Positions 8,049 through 15,641 of a DNA stretch of 35,249 nucleotides are shown one piece after another. The stretch spans positions 1 to 35,249 of the forward strand of contig LADV01000255.1 in the NCBI GenBank assembly GCA_000961805.1, in the 5' to 3' direction. Below the pieces are notes generated by a model that had not been told where the DNA came from, made no database searches, and saw only the letters and a list, made by a program, of their open reading frames with translations. The position numbers and the translations under genes are program-made. The stretch's first letter is position 1. Every line of letters begins with the position of its first letter. The DNA comes from Peptococcaceae bacterium BRH_c23. Its GTDB lineage: Bacteria; Bacillota_B; Desulfitobacteriia; Desulfitobacteriales; Desulfitobacteriaceae.

Positions 8049-8462
8049 CGCCTCATTATAAAATAATGACTCAAACGCATCACTCTTTTATTATAACCTA
8101 AATCAAAACCACGTCAACACTTCACCAATTCCACAAGCACATTTGCGTCTAAACGCAAACAGCTAAGAATGCAAGCCATGCAAGCCAAGAACCGGCCCCC
8201 AACTTGCACAACTGGCATTGACTAGCAAGAACCGCATTTGCGTCATTTGACGCAAACAGTCCCCAACACCCCTCCGGTCTAGCCCCCGTCGACCCAAGTC
8301 TAGAGGAAGTTTCTTAGCTGAGAGAGCATGTGAGAGGAATCGCGTCAATGAGCGCAGAGGACGAGGCGTTAAGAAACGCAACGGTTAACATGCAGAAAGC
8401 CAGGAGGTTTTGCGTTTTAGCCTCGGCATCAAGGGAATAGCGATGAAACGAGTGCGAACGTG
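8049..8462. repeat. Gene-free selA-selD spacer rich in GCGTTT-type palindromes
   Basis: I see no supported gene in these 414 bases. They contain TTTGCGT-CTAA-ACGCAAA (8142-8159), TTTGCGTCA-TT-TGACGCAAA (8237-8256), AAACGCAA (8374-8381) with TTGCGTTT (8410-8417), and GTTTCTTA (8309-8316) with TAAGAAAC (8370-8377). On the minus strand the first two are diverged copies of one unit, CTGTTTGCGT-N-GACGCAAATG followed by a G/T-rich CTTG segment. The segment looks like dispersed intergenic repeat DNA. A tRNA-Sec was looked for and not found. Confidence 0.65.
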
Positions 8463-9893
8463 CTAAGAAACTGACTCTCCCCATTGCCCCAACCGCCTCA
8501 CAATCTCCTCACGATCTCCACCTAACAGAGTTCGCACATCAACAAGCACCCAATCCTTGTGAATCCGAGCCAATATAGCTACCGTCCCTAAGCGCAAAAA
8601 CGCTTCTAACTCAAGGACACTCCCTTGGATTGGACGAATAGCACATACCCATGTTGGCAGCTCAACCGTGGGCCAAGCTCCACCGCCCACCTGAGAGACA
8701 TCCTCTTTCAACTCAACGGCAATTCTTGAATTGGACTGAAGTTCTGTTACAAGCTCAGACGCAGCTTTATGTAGTGTATCCAAAGGGGCGGAGAGCATCC
8801 TCCAGACGGGGATCTCGTCTATTCCTCCGTTTTCATATAAGCGCAAGGTTCCTTCAAGAGCAGCTAAGGTTAATTTATCGATCCTCAAAGCTCGGGTCAA
8901 TTGATTTGCCCTAAGGCGCTCTATATAACCCTTCTTGCCAACGATAATCCCGGCCTGCGGACCGCCAAGTAATTTATCCCCACTGAACGTCACTAGAGCA
9001 AGCCCCGCTTTAACAGTTTGTTTTATGGTCGGTTCAATAGGGAACCCCAGACTAGCACCATCAAAGAAACTACCGCTGCCTAGGTCTTCCATCACTGCCA
9101 AGCCATGTTTTTCCCCAAGCTCAACCAACTCGGCTCCAGAAACGGCATGAGTAAATCCTTCCACCCGATAGTTGCTTGTATGAACCTTTAATAACAAAGC
9201 GGTTTCCGGTCCAATGACCGATTCATAATCCCTAAGCCAAGTTTTATTGGTGCTTCCAACTTCCACAAGTTTGGCCCCACCTGCTTTTAAAACCTCAGGA
9301 ATCCGAAAGGACCCACCTACTTCAACCAATTCACCCCGCGAAACAATGACCTCTTTTCCTTGAGCAAAGGTATTCATCATCAATAATACAGCGGCAGCAT
9401 TATTATTGACCACCATAGCCGCTTCAGCACCCGTCAAGCGACACAAAATCTCTTCAACATGAACATAGCGCGATCCCCTCGACCCAGTCTCAATATTCAA
9501 CTCAAGATTGCTGTACCTTTCAGCTTGCTCGGCAACAAAACGAGCAACCTCTGGGGCAAGTAAAGCTCTTCCGCAATTGGTGTGCAATACAACCCCCGTG
9601 GCATTGATAACTCGTCTTAGACTAGATTCCGCACTCGTCAACTCTTTTCGAAGCTCGTTTAAGATCCATGGCCAGAGCGAGGCTTCAAACTCATCAAACG
9701 AACCCGAATTCGTTGAATTCTTATAGACATTTTCTCTTGCCCTTTGTAAAACCTGTCGAACTCCCTGAGTTAAACGGGGCAATTGCCTCTCATTCGTCAA
9801 AAACGGACTGAATTCCGTTTCATGTTCCAGCCGAGAAATCACTTCATGAACAGCTGGAAGTGCCCTTAATTGCTTCTTTGTCTCTTGCTCCAC
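8463..9893 (-). CDS. selA: L-seryl-tRNA(Sec) selenium transferase SelA
   Basis: SelA is a PLP enzyme that converts Ser-tRNA(Sec) to Sec-tRNA(Sec) using SelD's selenophosphate. The product is 476 residues, the usual length. It has the N-terminal tRNA-binding helix region (LRALPAVHEVISRL), RRVINATGVVLHTNCGRALL, YSNLELNIETGSRGSR, AAMVVNNNAAAVLLM and the PLP lysine in TFSGDKLLGGPQAG (Lys at about residue 307). The frame extends to a GTG at 9917 that lacks a ribosome site. GTG 9893 has AAAGGAG nine bases upstream and matches the family N-terminus, so it is preferred. The gene lies upstream of selD on the same strand; selB and tRNA-Sec are not in the window. Confidence 0.94.
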   Translation of the reverse strand: MEQETKKQLRALPAVHEVISRLEHETEFSPFLTNERQLPRLTQGVRQVLQRARENVYKNSTNSGSFDEFEASLWPWILNELRKELTSAESSLRRVINATGVVLHTNCGRALLAPEVARFVAEQAERYSNLELNIETGSRGSRYVHVEEILCRLTGAEAAMVVNNNAAAVLLMMNTFAQGKEVIVSRGELVEVGGSFRIPEVLKAGGAKLVEVGSTNKTWLRDYESVIGPETALLLKVHTSNYRVEGFTHAVSGAELVELGEKHGLAVMEDLGSGSFFDGASLGFPIEPTIKQTVKAGLALVTFSGDKLLGGPQAGIIVGKKGYIERLRANQLTRALRIDKLTLAALEGTLRLYENGGIDEIPVWRMLSAPLDTLHKAASELVTELQSNSRIAVELKEDVSQVGGGAWPTVELPTWVCAIRPIQGSVLELEAFLRLGTVAILARIHKDWVLVDVRTLLGGDREEIVRRLGQWGESVS

Positions 9894-10084
9894 CGATTCC
9901 CACTCCTTTTGGGCCACATTTATAATCGACCAATTTTCCCTAATCTGACCCGCACACTTTTTAGGATTTCGACAGCTCGATTAGCATATGATAAAGGAAA
10001 TGTATGAATAGAGTTTTCTATGAACATAACCAGTGACAATCAAACTTACTTATTTGCTGAAGTTGTCCGTCATCTGGCTCCGGC

Positions 10085-10115
10085 CTCTGACCTCTGACTT
10101 CTGACTTCTGACTTC
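10085..10115 (+). repeat. Tandem heptamer (C/T)TCTGAC, about 4.4 copies
   Basis: Two CTCTGAC units and two TTCTGAC units plus TTC lie end to end, stopping one base before the AAGGAGG of the plus-strand gene at 10129. The period is seven, as in the arrays at 22.6, 24.9 and 30.9 kb, but the unit sequence differs. Confidence 0.8.
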
Positions 10116-10128
10116 AAGGAGGAATTCC

Positions 10129-10332
10129 ATGTCAAACATTCGCTCGACTACTAAAAACCAACAGTCAGCTCATCAAGCTATCATTCTTCCCTTTAAAACA
10201 CAAGCTCGAACAAAAGCACAGTTTCACCCTTGTATATTTTGCGGTAAAACGATGAGGGTGCATAACTTTAAAGGCAAAACCGTTTGCATACACTGTCTGC
10301 GTCAAATCCCGGCTATTTTTTCCTTTGGTTAA
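10129..10332 (+). CDS. Small CxxC-x14-CxxC zinc-ribbon protein
   Basis: This is the only plus-strand gene in the window: 67 residues, with an excellent AAGGAGG six bases before the ATG. The N-terminal half is basic and polar. The C-terminal half carries HPCIFCGK then TVCIHCLRQI, two CxxC pairs 14 residues apart, as in a small zinc finger. The spacing and the hydrophobic/basic ending recall the Gin/CsfB sigma-G inhibitor family of spore formers, but the resemblance is weak and I do not assign it. It is divergent from selA and convergent with mecA, with a strong hairpin (10345-10375) just past its stop. Real gene: fairly likely. Function: unknown. Confidence 0.65.
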   Translation: MSNIRSTTKNQQSAHQAIILPFKTQARTKAQFHPCIFCGKTMRVHNFKGKTVCIHCLRQIPAIFSFG

Positions 10333-10344
10333 TAACCTAAAAAA

Positions 10345-10375
10345 GGAAAAGGGAAGCAAAACGCTTCCCTTTTCC
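10345..10375 (-). terminator. Strong terminator after mecA, probably shared with the plus-strand gene
   Basis: A perfect 13-bp stem GGAAAAGGGAAGC/GCTTCCCTTTTCC has a five-base loop. On the minus strand TTTTTTAGG follows, a proper T tract for mecA. On the plus strand the T's lie only within the stem, so termination there is less certain. Confidence 0.88.
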
Positions 10376-10390
10376 TATACCTTCTCCATT

Positions 10391-10984
10391 TTAGCCATAT
10401 GAAGGCTTATTGAAAGAAGCATTAAGCGTTTGAACAGCTTTAACGGAAATGATAGTCTTCCCATGCTCGGATAGAAAAACCCCAGTTGTGGCCACAATTT
10501 CTCCATATTCATCAAGGATTGCTTCGGCCAATAACCTTTTCTTACCCGTTCCCAAACGATTTAGCACAAGGTAATATTCTTTTTCGAACTCATAAAGGCT
10601 TGAGCGCAGCTGACTAAAGTCTGGTAAACGTCTCACGGCTGAAATCAGATCTTCAAAATCAGCGAACACATAAACCAATTCAGTAACACGACCCTTTGAG
10701 ATCTTTCGAACCGCCTTTTCTTTAACAGAACCCTCGCCTTGTTCTTCTTGCTTCATAATCGTAATGACAAATTCATCATTCGAAGCGACAGTTGCCTGAA
10801 TCCAGAAAGGTTGATCTAAATTAAATTCTACTTCTTCTCTCGCCTGCGCTATGAGTTCCCAAAACAACTGCTCCGTCTTCGCTGATCGCTGAAATAGATC
10901 AGCCATCGTAATATCCCTGTCATTAAGCTCTGTCAAAGAGATAAAGATGCGGATGGTATGCTCATTAACTTTTTGGACACGCAT
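10391..10984 (-). CDS. mecA: MecA-family adaptor protein
   Basis: MecA proteins deliver substrates to the ClpC/ClpP protease; in Bacillus they target the competence regulator ComK. The 197-residue product has the N-terminal substrate-binding domain (about 1-80, opening MRVQKVNEHTIRIFISLTELNDRDI, with DLF and the FWELIAQAREEVEF helix). A charged linker follows, then a C-terminal ClpC-binding domain (about 105-190, with VYVFADFEDLISAVRRL and a YEFEKEYYLVLN strand). Length and domain order are normal. AGGAG sits nine bases before the ATG, an extended -10 promoter lies about 50 bases upstream and a terminator directly downstream, so it is probably transcribed alone. Its targets here are unknown. 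Confidence 0.9.
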   Translation of the reverse strand: MRVQKVNEHTIRIFISLTELNDRDITMADLFQRSAKTEQLFWELIAQAREEVEFNLDQPFWIQATVASNDEFVITIMKQEEQGEGSVKEKAVRKISKGRVTELVYVFADFEDLISAVRRLPDFSQLRSSLYEFEKEYYLVLNRLGTGKKRLLAEAILDEYGEIVATTGVFLSEHGKTIISVKAVQTLNASFNKPSYG

Positions 10985-11032
10985 ATCCCCACTCTCCTTT
11001 CCGCATCAAGTTACTTACTTTATCTTATTCTC

Positions 11033-11041
11033 ATTATAGCA
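11033..11041 (-). promoter_or_regulatory. Extended -10 promoter for mecA
   Basis: On the minus strand TGCTATAAT is a perfect TG-N-TATAAT extended -10, about 48 bases before the mecA start codon. No good -35 hexamer is seen at 17 bases, consistent with an extended -10 promoter. Confidence 0.65.
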
Positions 11042-11113
11042 TATTACGCCTTAACTTTTTGTGTGAAATTCATGGGAATTATACGTTACCTCCTTATCTC
11101 CGGACGAAGGTAT

Positions 11114-12217
11114 TTACCCAACTTGAATCAGCTTATATTCCCTGCTTCCCAAACCAATCTTTTCCCCATAGGAAAGCTGAATTGTCCAGTCTATGTCTGG
11201 GAAAAGTACTCGAAACTTATCATGTTCAGCATAACGCTCACCCAGCTCTGAGTGCGGATTACCCTGCGCTTGGTTAACCAAATCCACAGCCGCTTGGTCA
11301 ATAGCAATTGGATCTTTGGAAGCAAGTATGCCAATATCTCCGACAATCGGGACATCATTCCAATCACAACAATCACATAAAGGTGAAATATTTGTCACAA
11401 ACGTAATGAATCCGGTCTTTCCTTCTTTCCCCTTGAGAACACCGACCGTATACTCTGCAATCTTTTCTTGTATGACATCGGCTTCCGTCTTCCAATTAAT
11501 GGCGATAGCGCGAACTGGACAGGTAACGGTACATTCGCCGCATCCAATGCATCTATCTTGGGAAATCTCAGCCTTCAGTTCGACGGCAATAGCACCGGCC
11601 GGACACCATTTTGCACACTTACCACAAGCTATACAGCGCTCTTCATTCACTTGAGGCAGCAGATCAGAATGTTGTTGCTGTTTACCAGCACGGCTGCCCA
11701 GACCCATGCCTAAATTCTTTAGTGTACCCCCAAACCCAGTCACCTCATGCCCTTTTAAATGAGTAATGGCTAGTAGCGCATCCGCTTGGACTGCCGCGCT
11801 CCCAATTTTCACCTCTTTGAAGTGCTTAAGATTTACTGGTATAGAACTATAGTCTTTACCATTTAGACCGTCAGCAATCACCAGTGGGGCTCCGATCACA
11901 GAATAATCGAAGCCGTTCTCAATCGCCGTCTCTAAGTGGTCAACAGCATTTGAGCGGGAACCTACGTAAAGTGTATTGGCATCCGTCAAAAAAGGACGTC
12001 CACCTCTCTTTTTAACCTGATCAACAACCCTCCGCACATATTGGGGTCGGACATAGGCAAGATTTCCGCGTTCCCCAAAATGCAATTTGATTGCCACGAG
12101 ATCTTTAGGGGCAATCGCGTCTAATAACCCAGCCCGTATTATCAAATGCTCCAGTTTCGTTAAAAGACTTTCCCCTCGTTTAGTCTTCATACTAGTAAAA
12201 TAGACTTCTGAACTCAA
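11114..12217 (-). CDS. DUF362 protein with two [4Fe-4S] clusters
   Basis: The product is about 367 residues. An N-terminal DUF362 domain shows VAIKLHFGERGNLAYVRP, PFLTDANTLYVGSRSNAVDH, IADGLNGKDY and THLKGHEVTGFGGTLKNLGMG. A ferredoxin-like insert follows with two complete CxxCxxCxxxCP motifs (CIACGKCAKWCP, about 195-205, and CIGCGECTVTCP, about 223-233). A further DUF362 part contains SPLCDCCDW and a GDIGILASKDPIAIDQAA motif. The fold predicts a cytoplasmic electron-transfer or metal-related protein; the reaction is not known. TTG 12217, with GGAAG seven bases upstream, is preferred over GTG 12226, which sits almost on that ribosome site. Confidence 0.88.
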   Translation of the reverse strand: MSSEVYFTSMKTKRGESLLTKLEHLIIRAGLLDAIAPKDLVAIKLHFGERGNLAYVRPQYVRRVVDQVKKRGGRPFLTDANTLYVGSRSNAVDHLETAIENGFDYSVIGAPLVIADGLNGKDYSSIPVNLKHFKEVKIGSAAVQADALLAITHLKGHEVTGFGGTLKNLGMGLGSRAGKQQQHSDLLPQVNEERCIACGKCAKWCPAGAIAVELKAEISQDRCIGCGECTVTCPVRAIAINWKTEADVIQEKIAEYTVGVLKGKEGKTGFITFVTNISPLCDCCDWNDVPIVGDIGILASKDPIAIDQAAVDLVNQAQGNPHSELGERYAEHDKFRVLFPDIDWTIQLSYGEKIGLGSREYKLIQVG

Positions 12218-12293
12218 ACTACACACTTCCTTGTTAAGTAACTCATCATCACTCTATCTTTCTCTATTTCCCTATCTTATTCGCAAATCCATT

Positions 12294-12734
12294 TTAAAGC
12301 AAACTGTCAGTGAACTCACATCGTATTACTTCTCGTCGTGACGGCAGATACATAAGCTTAACCTGATCTTCCAAATTTACCTTATCATAGACATTCCGAT
12401 CAACATAAAATTGGTTATTTTCCGAACCATTACCGAGGTCAATAATATACAAGCCTGAACCCGAATCGTAGGCCTTTCCCTGTACCAAACCTTGGATCAA
12501 ACCTGGTCGATCGAACCAATCCGGCTGGGAAAATAGTTCTGTATAAACCGCTAAAATTCCTACCCAAATTATGGCCTTCCCTGCCAGCAGCAAAAAACCC
12601 CATGCATCATGAGCAAAACGCCATGTATTCAAGAATTTCCAACCCAGTCGAAAGAGGACAATAACCCATATCAAAAGGAGCACGATCAGATTTGGCCAGG
12701 TCGTGCTCCACAGATAACTATAGTATTCCAGCAT
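12294..12734 (-). CDS. Small integral membrane protein, unknown function
   Basis: The product is 146 residues. Two hydrophobic helices are clear: about 16-35 (LIVLLLIWVIVLFRLGW) and about 47-68 (FLLLAGKAIIWVGILAVY). The C-terminal ~75 residues are soluble, with alternating short strands (SGLYIIDLGNG, NQFYVDRNVYDKVNLEDQVKLMYLPSRREVIRCEF) suggesting a small beta domain. A GGGGT lies five bases before the ATG. It follows the rubredoxin-like mini-gene by 14 bases, probably in one transcript, and precedes the DUF362 gene. I recognise no family. Confidence 0.72.
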   Translation of the reverse strand: MLEYYSYLWSTTWPNLIVLLLIWVIVLFRLGWKFLNTWRFAHDAWGFLLLAGKAIIWVGILAVYTELFSQPDWFDRPGLIQGLVQGKAYDSGSGLYIIDLGNGSENNQFYVDRNVYDKVNLEDQVKLMYLPSRREVIRCEFTDSLL

Positions 12735-12748
12735 CTTTACCCCTCGTA

Positions 12749-12859
12749 CTATTCGGCTTTAACTATTTGATCCTTACCTACAACGCTAGGCGGACAAGCT
12801 TTCGGACTGCAACGACCTTCAGAAGTTGCCCTACACTGGGAACATTTCCAAACCACCAT
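12749..12859 (-). CDS. 36-residue RCKP-type rubredoxin-like protein
   Basis: The ATG at 12859 has AGGA seven to eight bases upstream. The product MVVWKCSQCRATSEGRCSPK is followed by ACPPSVVGKDQIVKAE and a TAG stop. The pattern WKCxxCxxxxEGRCxPxxCP is that of the very small RCKP-type rubredoxin-like proteins of anaerobes, which bind one metal through cysteines. Four cysteines are present (6, 9, 17, 22); the final Cys of the usual CPxC is replaced because the protein reads CPPS. It is likely co-transcribed with the membrane protein that follows. Its partner is unknown. Confidence 0.72.
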   Translation of the reverse strand: MVVWKCSQCRATSEGRCSPKACPPSVVGKDQIVKAE

Positions 12860-13000
12860 GTGCGATTCCTTTCTTGTCTTGATAATAGTTCTTAAGTTAA
12901 GCTGATTCTATATATTTTCTTCAATAAAGTCAAATATCTTTCTAGAAATTATTAATAAGACAAGCTACATCTCCTCGTTCGGTTAGTACTCTGTAATTTT

Positions 13001-14344
13001 TCACGATACTGCCGAGGTCATATCCAGTATATAAACATTTTCTGATGAATCAATGACCTTTATCTGAAGTTTTTTCCCAATCAAAGTACTAGGAAGTGTT
13101 GCAACAAATTTTCCATCTTTATCTGGTTTGGCAGTAATTATTTTTTTGGGAATCGCTAGAGCTGTGTCATAAATCTCAACCACGGCATCAAGGTTAACAG
13201 TTCCAACTATTTGTTTCGTTGTCGTATCAATACCACTCAAAACGCCTGATCCTGCGTCCACTAATGGAAGATCAAGCCTAAGTCCCAGCGTACCTATGGG
13301 TTCCTTCACGTTTACAGGTTCAAGTGGAGAAGACATTTGCCCTGCCGTTACTGTCAATTTATAGCGGTGCTTTTTATATCCAGGATCATTGCACTCAACA
13401 TCTAATTGGTAACTTCCAGCAGGCAGATAAAACACGAAATTACCATCCAGATCTGTGCTAGTTGTCCATGTCGTTGTTGAGTTTGAGACTGTTACAGGCA
13501 CTCCATACTGATCTGGTATAATTCTTCCACCTATCGAACCTGATTTTTGACCGACAACTCCTTCTTTGGATGAGATAACTAAATTCATGGTCTTCACCGT
13601 TGGTTTTGTTGATACTGGTATACCTGTTGTTGGTATTTTGATAATAGGTACTTTAATAGTGGGCATTTTTATTGATTGAGTATTCATCACATTATTAGAA
13701 ACGCCGAACATATTCAGGGAATAATCGTCATCTGCATAAATATTGAAAGTATACTTCCCTGTTATCAAATCCTTCGAAGTCGGACCAAGGCGGTTGCCAT
13801 TACGCCCTTCAAGATATAGTGATCCTGAAATATCACTTGCATAAACGGTTTTGAAATCATCTGTAACTGTAACTATAAGATTAACACTAGACGTATATGT
13901 CACTGGCACTGGAACTATCACTTTAGCTGGTTCTGTCACTTTGGCTGGTACACTCACTGTGAATGGAACAATAATCATCTCACTAAGTTGTTCACTGGCC
14001 CAAGAGGCAAGTCCATCCGTAATATATAAATTGTAATCTCCAGCAGTATAGGCCTTGGACGGCGTCACTGTTACAGAGAGACCATCGGGGGAAAGATTAA
14101 TCGTTGTTGCGACCTTTGTTTGTTTACTATCGGTGACGAAAATAGTATCACTATTCACACTCGTACTCAAGAGTGGGACATTAAAAGAGATCGTCCAGAC
14201 CTTATTTACCTCTGTCGTTGTCTGAGCAGGCCATATCTTAAAACCCATGTTCGTATTGGAAGTAGCCGCTAACACGGACGATACGGATAAAAGTAATAAA
14301 GTGGTTGCTAAAAGCCAAGCAATCCACCAGGTTTTCTTCACCAC
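13001..14344 (-). CDS. Secreted Ig-like/carboxypeptidase-regulatory-like repeat protein
   Basis: The product is about 447 residues. A clear Sec signal peptide (MVKKTWWIAWLLATTLLLLS, then VSSVLAA) is predicted to be cleaved near residue 26-27. An N-terminal domain (about 30-130) resembles Big_5-type Ig-like domains (TISFNVPL, then INLSPDGLSVTVTPSKAYTA). A Pro/Val linker and a Pro-rich stretch (MPTIKVPIIKIPTTGIPV) follow. A domain at about 265-330 matches the carboxypeptidase-regulatory-like fold (STDLDGNFVFYLPAGSYQLDV). A last domain repeats the theme (KPDKDGKFVATLP). GGAAGG lies eight bases before GTG 14344; the frame is open 13 codons further but lacks a better site. It is the last gene of the flagellar cluster, 26 bases behind the transglycosylase. 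A surface role is inferred. Confidence 0.78.
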   Translation of the reverse strand: MVKKTWWIAWLLATTLLLLSVSSVLAATSNTNMGFKIWPAQTTTEVNKVWTISFNVPLLSTSVNSDTIFVTDSKQTKVATTINLSPDGLSVTVTPSKAYTAGDYNLYITDGLASWASEQLSEMIIVPFTVSVPAKVTEPAKVIVPVPVTYTSSVNLIVTVTDDFKTVYASDISGSLYLEGRNGNRLGPTSKDLITGKYTFNIYADDDYSLNMFGVSNNVMNTQSIKMPTIKVPIIKIPTTGIPVSTKPTVKTMNLVISSKEGVVGQKSGSIGGRIIPDQYGVPVTVSNSTTTWTTSTDLDGNFVFYLPAGSYQLDVECNDPGYKKHRYKLTVTAGQMSSPLEPVNVKEPIGTLGLRLDLPLVDAGSGVLSGIDTTTKQIVGTVNLDAVVEIYDTALAIPKKIITAKPDKDGKFVATLPSTLIGKKLQIKVIDSSENVYILDMTSAVS

Positions 14345-14370
14345 GATACCATCCTTCCTTGCAGTTAATT

Positions 14371-15033
14371 CTACGCTTCCCAATTCTTTTGATTCAACCC
14401 AGCTATAATCTTCTGAACATAAGCCTGAGTCTCTTTGTAAGGTGGAATTCCATTATACTTTTCGACAGCCCCAGGTCCAGCATTATAAGCTGCCAAAGAC
14501 AGCGGAATATTTCCCTTAAATCGATCGAGCAAATCCTTCAAGAAATGGGTTCCCCCATCTAAGTTCTGGGTTGCATCATAAGCATTCTTCACTCCATATG
14601 AAGCCGCTGTTCCAGGCATTAATTGCATCAAGCCCATGGCCCCCACTGGAGACGTCGCCTTGGCATTGAACCCCGATTCTGCCTTGACAACCTGCTGAAT
14701 CAAATCAGGATTGACCCCGTATTTTTGAGCCATGGAATAAATCAAATGATCAAGAGAACCCCTGTTTTCGGCCTTTGCCTTAAGAGCAGGGATTCCTTGA
14801 TTTCCACTAACCTCTGTTGTTCCTAACAAGTTATTTGATTGACTCATTAACCCTTGAGAAGAAGCCATTCCTCCCCCAAGTGCCGCTTTGAGTAACGTCG
14901 CAAAAAGCAGCATATTTGAATTATTATTTTCAACTCCTGCTAAACCGGCTTTATCCCCTTGTCCATTCTGCCAGGAAGCATTCATCTGTTGCAATTGAAA
15001 TAAAAGAAGCATCTGTGCGGCATTCGTATTCAT
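14371..15033 (-). CDS. Lytic transglycosylase, SLT domain (flagellar-cluster muramidase)
   Basis: The product has 220 residues. A Gln/Asn-rich N-terminal ~90 residues without a Sec signal peptide precedes a full SLT/lysozyme-like domain. Visible features are the catalytic Glu in VVKAESGFN (about residue 119), SPVGAMGLMQLMPGTA (about 128-143) and LAAYNAGPGAVEKYNGIPPY (about 180-199). Such enzymes cleave peptidoglycan glycan strands so the rod can pass the wall. The lack of a classical signal and the position after rod/hook genes suggest export through the flagellar secretion system, which is an inference. GGAGG precedes the ATG by seven bases. It is FlgJ-like in role but not in domain order. 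Confidence 0.88.
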   Translation of the reverse strand: MNTNAAQMLLLFQLQQMNASWQNGQGDKAGLAGVENNNSNMLLFATLLKAALGGGMASSQGLMSQSNNLLGTTEVSGNQGIPALKAKAENRGSLDHLIYSMAQKYGVNPDLIQQVVKAESGFNAKATSPVGAMGLMQLMPGTAASYGVKNAYDATQNLDGGTHFLKDLLDRFKGNIPLSLAAYNAGPGAVEKYNGIPPYKETQAYVQKIIAGLNQKNWEA

Positions 15034-15115
15034 ACCATTGCCTCCTTTCGCTGTTCAACAACGGTTAGAAATTAAACCTCAGTTCATACTTTATGATCTA
15101 GTAGCAATCAATGCC

Positions 15116-15586
15116 CTACTGAGCGGCTAGTTGACTTAGACCAAGCAATTCGGTATTGTCCAGAACGCGGTCAGGAACTAAAAGCATAATAATCCTATCT
15201 GGCAAGTTTACCAGTCCACCAATAAACGGAGCAGTAATTAAGGTTGGAGGGGGTACCACATCCTCCAGCGTCCGTACTTCTAAGACTCTGTCGACTGCAA
15301 AACCTACTAATTTTTGATTAACTTCCGTAATTAAGGCGAAGGAATTAATTTCAGAGGAAGCATCTTCAGAGTTCTTGTGACCGACAGCCGAAATTCCGAA
15401 ACGAACATGTAAATCGATGAGAGGAATTGCCTTGCCGCGTAAATTAATTAATCCTTGTACATAAGGGGGTGCCTGGGGAATCGAGCGTATTTCTCCAAGT
15501 CGGGTAATCTCCCTTACAACATCTATCGGCATTCCATACTCTTCATTTCCTAAGGCAAAGACGACAACCTGTCCCACCAAAAACAT
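15116..15586 (-). CDS. cheW: Chemotaxis coupling protein CheW
   Basis: CheW links chemoreceptors to the histidine kinase CheA. The 156-residue product matches the family across its length: GQVVVFALGNEEYGMPIDVV, REITRLGEIRSIPQAPPYVQ, GLINLRGKAIPLIDLHVRFG and VGFAVDRVLEVRTLEDVVPPP, with the C-terminal GGLVNLPDRIIMLLVPDRVL. GGAAAG lies upstream of the ATG. No cheA or receptor gene is in the window. Its position between the flhO-like gene and the transglycosylase makes it a peripheral member of the operon, so it may be one of several CheW copies. Confidence 0.93.
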   Translation of the reverse strand: MFLVGQVVVFALGNEEYGMPIDVVREITRLGEIRSIPQAPPYVQGLINLRGKAIPLIDLHVRFGISAVGHKNSEDASSEINSFALITEVNQKLVGFAVDRVLEVRTLEDVVPPPTLITAPFIGGLVNLPDRIIMLLVPDRVLDNTELLGLSQLAAQ

Positions 15587-15641
15587 TCAACTCTTTCCTC
15601 ACATATTTAGCCTGCTTAATGCTTTGCTAGTTATACTTTAC

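Noticed and set aside
8163..8381. 72-codon minus-strand frame in the selA-selD spacer
   Set aside because: No ribosome site, Arg/Leu-rich product, and it runs through several palindromes; treated as repeat DNA.
8049..8462. tRNA-Sec gene beside selA/selD
   Set aside because: No cloverleaf with a TCA anticodon or T-loop could be found on either strand.
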